The notes: generated from the letters alone by a model not told the origin. DNA of 19,884 nt from Desulfobacca_B sp046538075 (GCA_046538075.1 JBKHJN010000043.1:1-19884), one strand, 5' to 3'. Shown: positions 1-7,493, counted from the first letter of the stretch. Numbers and translations are program-made.

Positions 1-3
1 TAC

Positions 4-50
4 TTGGCAGTTGTCAGTTGCCAGTTTTTCTAACAACTATCAACTAAAAC
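4..50. repeat. Heptamer tandem repeat, degenerate
   Basis: Three units of the form TTGNCAG follow one another at 4-10, 11-17 and 18-24. After a short T run, a second period-7 stretch (TAACAAC, TATCAAC, TAAAAC) runs from 31 to 50. This is a short tandemly repeated sequence with a 7-bp period, so it would shift frame if it lay in a coding region. It lies downstream of glnA with the palindromic element at 100-122 in between. No gene is visible in this stretch. Confidence 0.7.
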
Positions 51-99
51 TATTATTACTCAGAGCGAAAAATTGATTAATGCTAAATCTTCATTAAAT

Positions 100-137
100 C
101 CCCTCTCCCTTGAGGGAGAGGGTTAGGGTGAGGGTGA
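100..137. repeat. REP-like palindromic element
   Basis: A 10-bp arm CCCTCTCCCT (101-110) is followed after two bases by its exact reverse complement (113-122), then by TTAGGGTGAGGGTG. Elements of this form are common dispersed repeats in bacterial intergenic DNA. It could fold as a hairpin in the 3' end of the glnA transcript and protect or terminate it, but there is no clear U-tract on the minus strand, so I call it a repeat and not a terminator. Confidence 0.65.
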
Positions 138-167
138 AAAGTTAAGCTATTTCATGCTCCTAGTAAT

Positions 168-202
168 AACTAAAACTGGCCACTGGCCACTAACCACTGC
201 CT
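168..202. repeat. Heptamer tandem repeat abutting glnA stop
   Basis: Units AACTAAA (168-174), ACTGGCC (175-181), ACTGGCC (182-188), ACTAACC (189-195) and ACTGCCT (196-202) follow with strict 7-bp spacing. The array reaches the glnA stop codon (complement of 202-204). Together with the array at 4-50 it brackets the palindrome at 100-122. Confidence 0.7.
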
Positions 203-1530
203 CACAGGATCGGCAGATAGCGGTCGATTTCATAATTGCTGACATGTATGCGGTAATTATCCCATTCGATCCGTTTATTCTCGATAAATTTAGTAAAGAT
301 ATGCTCTCCCAGGGCTTCCCGCACCAACTCGCTTTTGGCGGTCTCCTCGATAGCCTCAAACAGGTTGCCCGGCAAGGATTGGATGCCCATCCGCTCCCGA
401 TCGGCGGTCGGCAAATGATAAACATCCTCTTCCACCGGTTCGGGCAGCGGATACTTGTTCTCTACCCCTTTGAGACCAGCGGCCAGCATCACCGCAAAGG
501 CCAGATAAGGGTTACAGGCCGGGTCCGGGGCGCGGAACTCAATGCGGGTAGCCATTTCCTTGCCCGGCTTGTACATGGGCACCCGCACCATGGTGGAGCG
601 GTTGCGGCGGGCCCAGGCAATATAAACCGGCGCTTCATAGCCCGGCACCAGTCGTTTGTAAGAATTGACCCACTGATTGCAGATGGAGGTAATCTCCCGG
701 GCGTGCTTCAGGATCCCGGCAATATAGCCTTTGGCGACCTCGGACAGGTGGAATAGATCTTTGGGGTCGTAAAAGGCGTTCCGGCCCTCCCTGAACAGCG
801 ACTGATGCGTGTGCATGCCGCTGCCATTGATGCCAAAAATCGGCTTGGGCATAAAGGTGGCATAGACGCCGTTTTGCTGGGCAATTTGCTTGACGGTCAG
901 TCGGAACGACATCACCTTGTCGGCCATCCGCAAGCCTTCATCATAACGCATATCGATCTCATGCTGGGAGTGGGCTACTTCATGGTGACTGTATTCCACC
1001 CGGACGCCGATCTGCTCCAGGGCAAAGATTGTCTGGCGCCGCAAGTCCGCAGCGTAATCCAGGGGCGCGGTATCGAAGTAGCCGCCCTGATCCAGGACCT
1101 CCGGACTGTTGGGTTTGGCAAAGTAGAAATATTCCAGTTCCGGCCCGATATAATAAATATAGCCTTTTTCCGCGGCCCGGGCCAGCATGCGTTTGAAGGC
1201 GTAGCGGGGATCGCCCGGAAAGGGAGAGCCGTCCGGCTGCAGAATATCACAGAACATCCGGGCCACCGGCTTTTCCTCCGGCCGCCAGGGCAAGATCTGG
1301 AAGGTCGTGGGGTCGGGCTTGGCCACCATGTCACTCTCTTCAATCCGGGCAAAACCCATGATGGAAGAACCGTCAAAACCCATGCCCTCCTGCATAGCCT
1401 CCTCCAATTCGGAAGGGCGAATGGAAAAACTCTTGATCATGCCCAAGACATCAGCAAACCAGAGCTGAATAAAGCTGATTTCTCTCTCTTTGACCACCCG
1501 GTAAACATCCTCAATGGTTTGGCAATTCAT
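202..1530 (-). CDS. glnA: Glutamine synthetase, type I (GS-I alpha-like)
   Basis: ATP-dependent ligation of ammonia to glutamate in the cytoplasm, the first step of ammonium assimilation. The 442-aa product has the usual landmarks: DGSS (53-56), NGSGMHTHQS (235-244), the VPGYEAP segment (295-301) and the ATRIEFRAPDPACNPYLAF block (327-345). Its length is close to that of the Bacillus-type I-alpha enzymes, not the longer I-beta enzymes. It keeps an arginine at position 62 in the FARIEESD segment, the residue linked to feedback inhibition in I-alpha enzymes. A tyrosine at 371 (VYHLP) lies where I-beta enzymes carry the adenylylated tyrosine, but the I-beta insertion is absent, so adenylylation control is doubtful. 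The ATG at 1530 has AAGGAG five to six bases upstream. A candidate sigma-54 promoter lies just upstream. It follows a glutamate-synthase/ferredoxin pair on the same strand. Confidence 0.96.
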   Translation of the reverse strand: MNCQTIEDVYRVVKEREISFIQLWFADVLGMIKSFSIRPSELEEAMQEGMGFDGSSIMGFARIEESDMVAKPDPTTFQILPWRPEEKPVARMFCDILQPDGSPFPGDPRYAFKRMLARAAEKGYIYYIGPELEYFYFAKPNSPEVLDQGGYFDTAPLDYAADLRRQTIFALEQIGVRVEYSHHEVAHSQHEIDMRYDEGLRMADKVMSFRLTVKQIAQQNGVYATFMPKPIFGINGSGMHTHQSLFREGRNAFYDPKDLFHLSEVAKGYIAGILKHAREITSICNQWVNSYKRLVPGYEAPVYIAWARRNRSTMVRVPMYKPGKEMATRIEFRAPDPACNPYLAFAVMLAAGLKGVENKYPLPEPVEEDVYHLPTADRERMGIQSLPGNLFEAIEETAKSELVREALGEHIFTKFIENKRIEWDNYRIHVSNYEIDRYLPIL

Positions 1531-1568
1531 GGATTCTCCTTTTCAACTTTGTCTTGGTTGAGTAAGTC

Positions 1569-1582
1569 GCAAATATCATACC
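1569..1582 (-). promoter_or_regulatory. Candidate sigma-54 (-24/-12) promoter of glnA
   Basis: On the minus strand the sequence reads GGTATGATATTTGC: an invariant GG, exactly ten bases, then an invariant GC preceded by TTT, as in the -24/-12 class. The expected start would be near 1557, about 27 bases before the glnA ATG, leaving room for the AAGGAG site. The -24 box is not a full TGGCAC match, so this is a moderate call. A sigma-54 activator gene lies about 2.7 kb away in the same block. Confidence 0.45.
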
Positions 1583-1844
1583 TAATTAAATCATTAATAA
1601 TATCAATAGAGTAATTAAAAGAGGCTCATTGTTTTTTTACATAATTGTTTATTTAGTCAAAGGTAAATTACAATTTCGTATTTAATAAGCGTGCAGGGCG
1701 GAATTTAAAGCCCCAGGCAACTATTTAAAATTTAACAGAGTTGGTTTGGGGAGGGGATTTACCTCTCTGTTCCCTAAACTGCATTCCGGGCTTGTAGAGA
1801 GTATAAATGATTTTTATGGAAAATAAAAAGGCTAAAGATATTTG
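1583..1844. other. AT-rich intergenic region upstream of glnA
   Basis: Apart from the promoter candidate on its downstream side there is no credible gene. An imperfect stem with arms GTTTGGGGA (near 1743-1751) and TCCCTAAAC (near 1771-1779) encloses a GAGG/CCTC inner pairing. Widely spaced AATTGT and ACAATT arms occur near 1643-1676. I found no TGT-N10-ACA NifA-type upstream activating site. Confidence 0.4.
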
Positions 1845-1879
1845 GGACTCCTATCCCCTTAAACCAAAGATAGGAGTCC
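1845..1879 (-). terminator. Hairpin just after the ferredoxin gene
   Basis: GGACTCCTATC (1845-1855) and GATAGGAGTCC (1869-1879) form a perfect 11-bp stem with a 13-nt loop, starting 10 bases beyond the ferredoxin stop codon on the minus strand. It is followed by CAAATATCTTTAG and then, further on, a short U-rich stretch, not by an immediate U-run. It may terminate or stabilise the glutamate-synthase/ferredoxin transcript and so separate it from glnA. Confidence 0.55.
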
Positions 1880-1888
1880 AGAGGTTGA

Positions 1889-2095
1889 TCAGGCCGCCCC
1901 TCTCAACCAGGTTTCGGTTTTATCTTCCAGGGTTTTATGGCCGAAAGCGATGCAGGCGGTTTTGCAGCAGCCGCAGCCGATGCACTTTTCAGTATTCACA
2001 TAGATCGCCCCATGCTCCGCGGTAATGGCGCGCACGGCACAGACTCGCATGGCGAAACAATCCTTGCAGTTATGGGAACAGATGACATTTATCAT
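1889..2095 (-). CDS. Small ferredoxin-like protein, two [4Fe-4S] motifs
   Basis: A 68-aa cytoplasmic electron carrier. Cysteines at 6, 10, 13 and 19 form an unusual C-x3-C-x2-C-x5-C set; 38, 41, 44 and 48 form the standard C-x2-C-x2-C-x3-C set, with an extra cysteine at 43. The usual proline after the last cysteine is missing. I place the start at ATG 2095, because AAGGAG lies six bases before it; the TTG six bases further upstream would touch the Shine-Dalgarno. It starts 44 bases after the stop of the FMN-domain glutamate synthase gene, so the two are probably co-transcribed, and it likely delivers electrons to that enzyme. The partner assignment is inferred from position only. Confidence 0.85.
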   Translation of the reverse strand: MINVICSHNCKDCFAMRVCAVRAITAEHGAIYVNTEKCIGCGCCKTACIAFGHKTLEDKTETWLRGAA

Positions 2096-2139
2096 ATTCA
2101 ACTCCTTGAAGGCTAATCATTGCATGTAGTTTACGGTGG

Positions 2140-3705
2140 CTAGCCCAAAATCCGATCCACTTCTTCCTGGTCGGCGTCCATGACATAGGCGATGCCGGAA
2201 ATTTCAGCCGCTTCCCGGGATAAGGCCACCAGGTCGTTGCGGTCAATATATTTCAGGGCAAACTTGCGGGCCCCGGCCATCAGCTGTTGCAGGCCCTGAC
2301 GCAACCGGTCAATATAAGAATACATGCCGATCGCGCCGGCGGGCAGTTCGGCGAAGTCACTGCCAAATTTTTCTTTAAGCTGGGCCCCCACCGCAAAAAG
2401 GCTCAGGTAGCCTTCGGCCACCTCCTTGCCTTCCCGCTCCATCTTGGCGGCCACCAGTCTTCCGTGAGTCTTGGCCACCATAGCCGCAGTCATTATCGCC
2501 CGGCCCAGGCATATGGCTTTGACATAGGGAGCCCCCAGGGCCAGGGCCTTGAAAATATGATCTTCCAGGGACAAACCGCCGGCAATGGCAATGGGTGGAA
2601 TATAAGCGCCTTGGGCCCGCAGCCGTTCACACATGCGGTAGGTGAGGCACTCCAGTTCCAGGGTGGGGATACCCCATTCATTCATCATCCGCCAGGGGCT
2701 CATGCCGGTGCCGCCGCCGGCCCCGTCAATGGTTAACATATCGATTTTGGCTTCTGAAGAAAACTTGATCGCCCGGGCCAGGTCGGCGGGCCGGTAAGCG
2801 CCGGTCTTCAGAGTCACGTATTTAGCACCTATCCGGCGCAAGCGCTCTACTTCTTTATAAAAACCTTCTTCGTCCACCATTCCCAATCGGGAATGGCGTT
2901 CAAATTCGCTGATAGCGCCATGTTTAAAGGCATCTTGAGAGGCCGGATCACTGGGGTTGGGGAGCACGATATAGCCCCGCTCTTTGAGCTGCAGGGCCCG
3001 CTGCAGACTGGGCAACTTTACCTCGCCGCCGATATCTTTGGCTCCTTGCCCCCATTTCAGCTCCATTATTTCAATCCCCAATTGGTCGATGACATATTCG
3101 GGGACCCCCAATTTGGTATCTTCGACATTGGCCTGGATAATGATGCCGCCTTGGCCGTTATACCATCGACGATAAGAATTAATGCGGCGTTCCATTTCCG
3201 GAGAACGCACGATCCGGTTATTCCGGATCTCGGCCTGGGGGTCCATGCCGCAGATATTCTCCCCGGCGACCACAATCACTCCGGAAATGGCCGCGCCCAC
3301 GGCCATCTCCTCCCAATTGACGCGGGCGATCTCGGTCGAACCTACCGCCCCGGTGAATACCGGGAAATCTAATGCGATTCCACCGTTGGCGCCCACCGCG
3401 GTGGAACAATCCACCACCGGAAAGACCGCCTTGTCGGGATGGGCCTCCACCCCCCGGGCCCCCACACAAGTGCCCTGGATATTAAAATGGGAAAAGTCAA
3501 TAGGATAATCCTTTTCCGACCCGGCGGTAACCTTGCCGAACGGCTGGGGGTAGATCACTTCCCGTCCCTTCAGAGCGGAACGGCCGATCTCACAGGGCCC
3601 TTCACAGCCATCCAGACAGGTGACACAGATGCCCGAAACCGGGGAGGGATTGACCCGGTTGCAGGTTATAGTGGCAGCACTGCGATTCGGTTTACTCAAC
3701 GTCAT
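2140..3705 (-). CDS. Glutamate synthase FMN-domain protein (GltB2-like)
   Basis: A 521-aa protein with the FMN/2-oxoglutarate TIM-barrel domain of glutamate synthase. The core is visible as the DMLTIDGAGGGTGMSP segment and the IAIAGGLSLEDHIFKALALGA segment. There is no N-terminal glutamine amidotransferase domain, so by itself it cannot take ammonia from glutamine in the classical way. The cysteine triplet that holds the [3Fe-4S] cluster in full-length GltB is not present after the barrel (only one Cys, in AICLGRA). Instead the N-terminus carries Cys15, 27, 30, 34 and 38, which could bind an Fe-S cluster. The start has AGGAGG eight bases upstream. It sits with a ferredoxin and glnA, which fits a role in glutamate synthesis or a related amino-transfer reaction. 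The exact reaction is uncertain. Confidence 0.88.
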   Translation of the reverse strand: MTLSKPNRSAATITCNRVNPSPVSGICVTCLDGCEGPCEIGRSALKGREVIYPQPFGKVTAGSEKDYPIDFSHFNIQGTCVGARGVEAHPDKAVFPVVDCSTAVGANGGIALDFPVFTGAVGSTEIARVNWEEMAVGAAISGVIVVAGENICGMDPQAEIRNNRIVRSPEMERRINSYRRWYNGQGGIIIQANVEDTKLGVPEYVIDQLGIEIMELKWGQGAKDIGGEVKLPSLQRALQLKERGYIVLPNPSDPASQDAFKHGAISEFERHSRLGMVDEEGFYKEVERLRRIGAKYVTLKTGAYRPADLARAIKFSSEAKIDMLTIDGAGGGTGMSPWRMMNEWGIPTLELECLTYRMCERLRAQGAYIPPIAIAGGLSLEDHIFKALALGAPYVKAICLGRAIMTAAMVAKTHGRLVAAKMEREGKEVAEGYLSLFAVGAQLKEKFGSDFAELPAGAIGMYSYIDRLRQGLQQLMAGARKFALKYIDRNDLVALSREAAEISGIAYVMDADQEEVDRILG

Positions 3706-4230
3706 GGAGTTGTCCTCCTACTTCCTGTTGGATTATTAAATCATATATTAATCTAAGTATTGGTTATCCTTTTATAATTAACTTTTCTCTCAAACCTTAG
3801 TTTACAAGGTTGTAAATTTTTCTATCAACCGCATGACTTTCGGGTCGGTCCTGATATATGTTTATTATTTTGATATCATTACCTAATTTATAAAACCAAT
3901 ATTTGCCCGGCCAATCTAAGCTATTCAAGAAAGTTAAGCTTAATTATTTTATTTAATATTAAAAATCAATATGTTATATCACTTTTGGTTAAAATCTTAC
4001 GTATTTGTCAATTAATTGGCTGCTGGTGACAAAAATGCAAGGGAACGGAGCGAAAAATCGGCTGCCCTCACCAGGCAATAATGCCTTTCCCCCAGACAAA
4101 GAGCGGGATTTCCATCGCCAGATTACCGGGGGTACGCCAATTACCATTAGTTAAACTGCAATCTTTGTTCCTAAATTTAGCTTAACTGAAATTTAGTATG
4201 CGGCGGATGGGGGACTTAAATGATCGGGCT
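3706..4230. other. Long AT-rich intergenic region
   Basis: This 525-bp gap between the regulator stop and the glutamate-synthase start has no credible gene on either strand. It holds the perfect palindrome at 3801-3816, a small stem AGGCA-ATAA-TGCCT (4073-4086) and inverted arms CTAAATTT/AAATTTAG around 4171-4196. I found no convincing -24/-12 element and no well-spaced -35/-10 pair for the glutamate-synthase gene. Confidence 0.5.
3801..3816. promoter_or_regulatory. Perfect 7-2-7 palindrome, candidate operator
   Basis: TTTACAA-GG-TTGTAAA lies about 100 bp upstream of the glutamate-synthase gene. A second, overlapping inverted pair AACCTT (3793-3798) and AAGGTT (3806-3811) shares its centre region. 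The form and place suit a dimeric regulator site, but no regulator can be named. Confidence 0.4.
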
Positions 4231-5760
4231 TTATTGCTCCCGATATTGGCGGGGATTGAGGCCATAGCGTTTAATTTTATAGCCCAGAATGCGCAGGCTG
4301 GTGTCGAGGTAGTCTGCGGCCTGGCTCTGGTTGCCCTTGGTCGCCCGCAGGGCCTCGACAATCATCATCTTTTCCAAATTCTCCACTGCCGTTGCCAATG
4401 AGAGGGATTTCTGTCCGGGCAGATGTTCCTGGACCTGGAGGCTGGGGGGGAGATGGATGCTCCGAATAGTGTCCTCGTCACAGACCAGCACGGCCCGTTC
4501 GATGACGTTTTCCAGTTCCCGGACGTTGCCGGGCCAATGGTAGTGCATTAACAGATTCATCGCCAGGGTCGACAACCGTTTAACCGATTTGTGATGCTCC
4601 GCTGCGGCCTTGGTCAAGAAATGCTCGGCCAGCAGGGGGATATCCGCCCGCCGCTCCCTTAAGGGCGGCAGATATATGGGAAAAACATTGAGGCGGTAGT
4701 ATAGGTCCTCGCGAAAATGGCCCTCGGCTACAGCTCTTTCCAGATCCCTATGGGTGGCTGTGATGATCCGCACATCGGACTTGAGGGTATGGGTGCCTCC
4801 CAACCGCATGAACTCGCGCTCTTGGATCACCCGGAGCACCTTGAGTTGAATGTTGGGGCTCAGGTCCCCGATTTCATCCAGAAAAATAGTCCCGCCGGCG
4901 GCCAGCTCAAAGCACCCCTGTTTGCGTTTCAAAGCACCGGTGAAAGAGCCGCGTTCATGGCCGAAGAGTTCGCTCTCCACCAGGGTCTCGGGCAAAGCTG
5001 CCAGGTTGACCTTGAAAAAGGGTCTGTTGGCCCGAAGGCTGTTGTAGTGGATGGCGCTGGAGACCAGCTCTTTGCCGGTGCCGCTCTCTCCCCGGATCAA
5101 CACGGTGGCGTTACTCTTGGCCACCCGTTCGATCATTTCGAACACCTGGCGCATCTTACTGGAATTGCCGATAATATTTCCAAGCTGATACCTTTCCTGC
5201 AACCGGCCCTGCAGCTCCAGGTTCTGGTTCTTGAGCTGCTGCTTTTCGCGGTCGATAAGCATCAGGTTGTTAACTGCCTGGGCAATGATGGAAGCGATGA
5301 TGGTGAGGAATTTCAGGTCGTGATCCAAATGAATATCTTCATCCGAAAGCCGGTCTACGCTCAAGGCCCCGATGGTCTGGGGGCCGATCTTAATCGGAAC
5401 GCAGATAAAGGCAATATCCTGTTTCCTGAGGTCGCCGCGGGAGCGGGTACGGTTGAGGAATAAAGGTTCCTGACTTACCCGGGGGACTACTGCCGGTTCG
5501 CCGTTTTCGACGACCCGGCCGGTGATCCCCTCCCCCAATTTATAGCGGCCCCGGAGCCGGGCTTCAGCGGTCAGCCCATGGGCGATTTCAATCTGCAGCT
5601 CCTGATTCTCCGGGTTTAAAATAGTGATCGTGCCCCGGTTCATCCCCACCCGTTGGGCCAGGATAGATAGAATTTTCTGGAGCCCCCGTTTAAGCGAACT
5701 GGTGGAGTTAAGGGCGCCGGTGATCTCATAAAGGCAGGACAAAGCCTCACTCTGGACCAT
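4231..5760 (-). CDS. NifA-like sigma-54-dependent transcriptional activator
   Basis: A 509-aa enhancer-binding protein that remodels sigma-54 RNA polymerase by ATP hydrolysis. Order of domains: GAF sensor (about 20-165), a helical linker rich in Gln/Leu (about 168-192), AAA+ domain (about 195-430) and a Fis-type HTH (about 470-503, KGNQSQAADYLDTSLRILGYKIKRYGL region). Walker A is GESGTGKE (224-231), Walker B TIFLDEIG (291-298), and the arginine-finger region is FREDLYYR (349-356). The sigma-54 contact loop reads GSFTGA (271-276) where GAFTGA is usual. The architecture matches NifA but there are no nif genes here, so the target may be nitrogen assimilation in general. It lies upstream of the GS/GOGAT block on the same strand. 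No response-regulator receiver domain is present. Confidence 0.9.
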   Translation of the reverse strand: MVQSEALSCLYEITGALNSTSSLKRGLQKILSILAQRVGMNRGTITILNPENQELQIEIAHGLTAEARLRGRYKLGEGITGRVVENGEPAVVPRVSQEPLFLNRTRSRGDLRKQDIAFICVPIKIGPQTIGALSVDRLSDEDIHLDHDLKFLTIIASIIAQAVNNLMLIDREKQQLKNQNLELQGRLQERYQLGNIIGNSSKMRQVFEMIERVAKSNATVLIRGESGTGKELVSSAIHYNSLRANRPFFKVNLAALPETLVESELFGHERGSFTGALKRKQGCFELAAGGTIFLDEIGDLSPNIQLKVLRVIQEREFMRLGGTHTLKSDVRIITATHRDLERAVAEGHFREDLYYRLNVFPIYLPPLRERRADIPLLAEHFLTKAAAEHHKSVKRLSTLAMNLLMHYHWPGNVRELENVIERAVLVCDEDTIRSIHLPPSLQVQEHLPGQKSLSLATAVENLEKMMIVEALRATKGNQSQAADYLDTSLRILGYKIKRYGLNPRQYREQ

Positions 5761-5967
5761 TAATAATAAATACTCCCCATTTAGCTGATTTTAACAATTT
5801 TGTCAGATCTGGGAGAAGAATGCAAGTTCTTAGCGGATTACGTATTGACCGGCAGTTGAGATCGGCAATTAGCCGGCGGGCCCCCTACCCTGCTATCCAC
5901 CGCCATCCTTCAAGCGGGGTTCTGGGAGATCACGGCCTTAAAACCGATCCGGCTTTGAACTTATGGG

Positions 5968-6828
5968 CTACATCCAGGTCCTGACCAGCTTCATACTGAT
6001 ATCAACACTGCGGGCGCTGTGGGTTAAGGCCCCGACCGAGATCAGGTTGACCCCGGTGGCTGCCACCTGGGACAGGCGCTCCAGCGTGATGCCTCCCGAG
6101 GCTTCCAGCAGAACCCGGCCCTGGGCCTGCTTGACTGCCTGGGCCAGTGTAGCATCATCCATGTTATCCAACAGCACGGTATCGGCCCCCGCCCCAATCG
6201 CCTCTTCCAGACCGGCCAGGTCGGCCACCTCCACCTCAATCTTCAGGGTATGGGGAACAGATTGCCGGGCCTGGCGGACAGCGGCGGTAATACCCCCGGC
6301 TGCGGCCAGGTGGTTGTCCTTGATCAGCACCCCGTCAAACAGGCCGACGCGATGGTTGGTGCCGCCGCCCAACCGGACGGCGTATTTTTCCAGGACCCGC
6401 CAACCCGGCGTGGTTTTGCGGGTATCGACCAGTTGCACCGGGTGAGGCTGCACCGCCACTACAAACCGGCGGGTATGGGTGGCAATGCCGGACAGGCGCA
6501 TGACGAAATTGAGGGCCACCCGCTCCCCCATGAGGATCATCCCGGCCGGGCCGGTCACCGTCGCCAGGACCGTTCCGGCGCTGACCCAAGCCCCTTCTTG
6601 AACCTGTCCCTGGAAGCTGACCGCCGGATCAAGGCGGCGGAATACTGCGGCGTCCACCGGCAGGCCGGCCACGATCAATTCCTCTTTGGCCCGCATGTGA
6701 GCTTCGGCCTGAAGTTGCGGGTCGACGGTGGCCTGGGTGGTAAGATCGCCCGGCCCCAGGTCTTCTTCCAGGGCCAGGTCAATGAGGCGCTGGACCGCAA
6801 AAGGCAGGGGAGCTAAGCTGAGACTCAT
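5968..6828 (-). CDS. nadC: Nicotinate-nucleotide pyrophosphorylase (quinolinate PRTase)
   Basis: Converts quinolinate and PRPP to nicotinate mononucleotide, CO2 and pyrophosphate in de novo NAD synthesis. The 286-aa product is the normal length. Family motifs are clear: EEDLGPGDLTT near the N-terminus, DTRKTTPGWR, EKYAVRLGGGTNHR, KDNH, the KIEVEV strand, LLDNM, EASGGI and SVGALTHS. No strong Shine-Dalgarno is seen before the ATG, but no better start exists. It is the last gene of a same-strand run valS, SAP-like protein, zinc-ribbon protein, nadC, with 73 bp to the gene before. nadA and nadB are not in the window. Confidence 0.96.
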   Translation of the reverse strand: MSLSLAPLPFAVQRLIDLALEEDLGPGDLTTQATVDPQLQAEAHMRAKEELIVAGLPVDAAVFRRLDPAVSFQGQVQEGAWVSAGTVLATVTGPAGMILMGERVALNFVMRLSGIATHTRRFVVAVQPHPVQLVDTRKTTPGWRVLEKYAVRLGGGTNHRVGLFDGVLIKDNHLAAAGGITAAVRQARQSVPHTLKIEVEVADLAGLEEAIGAGADTVLLDNMDDATLAQAVKQAQGRVLLEASGGITLERLSQVAATGVNLISVGALTHSARSVDISMKLVRTWM

Positions 6829-6901
6829 TGGTAATCTAAAAGTTCAAAATCCAATTTTTAGGATTGATCAGTCGTCCACCGCATCTCGGGGGATTCTAAT
6901 T

Positions 6902-7192
6902 TTAGCCGGGCGCCGTCTTCCCCGGGTAAGCAGAGGCATCGCTGGCCAGTAATCCTAATATTCCCAGGGAATGCAGGCTGATATGGCCGCACTGTTTACA
7001 AATTATCCCTACGGCCGGGACTGAGGCCCCCTCGCCGACCGGACCATTTAATTCGGTTTCGAGAGTGGGGTTGAAGAAGCCATCCAAGATAATAAAAGAC
7101 TTATTTCCGCAGCGGGGGCATGGTAGATTAGCTTGGCGTTGGCTGAGGGCCTTAATAATTTTATCTTTCAGTTCCTTGGATAATTCGGGCAT
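6902..7192 (-). CDS. Small zinc-ribbon protein of unknown function
   Basis: A 96-aa protein with two CxxC knuckles, CPRC at 25-28 and CKQC at about 65-68, about 36 residues apart, as in a zinc ribbon. The first 20 residues form a charged helix (ELSKELKDKIIKALSQRQ). After the second knuckle comes a short hydrophobic segment (LHSLGILGLLA) that is too short to be a clear membrane span. I recognise the general ribbon shape but not a named family; nucleic-acid or protein binding is a guess. It lies between the SAP-like gene and nadC, all on the minus strand. No strong ribosome binding site is seen, so the start is less certain. Confidence 0.7.
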   Translation of the reverse strand: MPELSKELKDKIIKALSQRQANLPCPRCGNKSFIILDGFFNPTLETELNGPVGEGASVPAVGIICKQCGHISLHSLGILGLLASDASAYPGKTAPG

Positions 7193-7249
7193 GCTATTTT
7201 ATCGATCTAGGCCGTCTTATTTCCTGGCACCGTGGGGCAGGAGTCGCCC

Positions 7250-7298
7250 CTAATCTGGTAACCTGGGTTTCGCCAAGGAGACGCAAACCAGAAATTAG
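7250..7298. repeat. Imperfect inverted repeat between two small genes
   Basis: CTAATCTGGT (7250-7259) pairs with ACCAG (7287-7291) and ATTAG (7294-7298) with a two-base bulge, giving a ten-pair stem around a 27-nt loop. It begins four bases beyond the stop of the SAP-like gene on the minus strand. It could be an RNA structure in the valS-nadC transcript or a degenerate dispersed repeat. Confidence 0.35.
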
Positions 7299-7301
7299 TT
7301 C

Positions 7302-7493
7302 TCAAATAATAGTGGATTCCTGGCAGTCCTGGCGCCACAGACAATCATAAACCCGACAGTCGTCGATCCTTTTAAAACAGGGTTCATTTCCCTCTTTTTC
7401 CTGAATCGCCCGGATGAGATCGTCTTTCCTATAGCGGGAATAGTTCTTGACGCCGAGGCTGCGGGCCATCTCCCGGATATTTTTTAAGTTCAT
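7302..7493 (-). CDS. Small Rho_N/SAP-like protein with Cys-rich tail
   Basis: A 63-aa protein starting MNLKNIREMARSLGVKNYSR. The first about 35 residues fit the helix-extended loop-helix fold of the Rho N-terminal/SAP-like domain (LKNIREMARSLGV...RKDDLIRAIQ), which binds nucleic acid in other proteins. The tail has four cysteines in NEPCFKRIDDCRVYDCLWRQDC, which may bind metal. I chose ATG 7493 because GGGAG lies seven bases upstream; a TTG at 7526 in frame lacks support. It follows valS by 115 bp on the same strand. Small stand-alone proteins with this layout occur in deltaproteobacteria, but I know of no defined role. Confidence 0.75.
   Translation of the reverse strand: MNLKNIREMARSLGVKNYSRYRKDDLIRAIQEKEGNEPCFKRIDDCRVYDCLWRQDCQESTII

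Noticed and set aside
4..202. CRISPR array
   Set aside because: The repeats are 7 bp, contiguous and degenerate, with no spacers.
805..1614. 269-aa plus-strand open frame opposite glnA
   Set aside because: It is the antisense of a clear glutamine synthetase gene and its translation has no recognisable domain; long antisense frames are expected in GC-rich genes.
4717..5463. 248-aa plus-strand open frame opposite the NifA-like gene
   Set aside because: Antisense of a well-supported AAA+ activator; no ribosome binding site or family motif.
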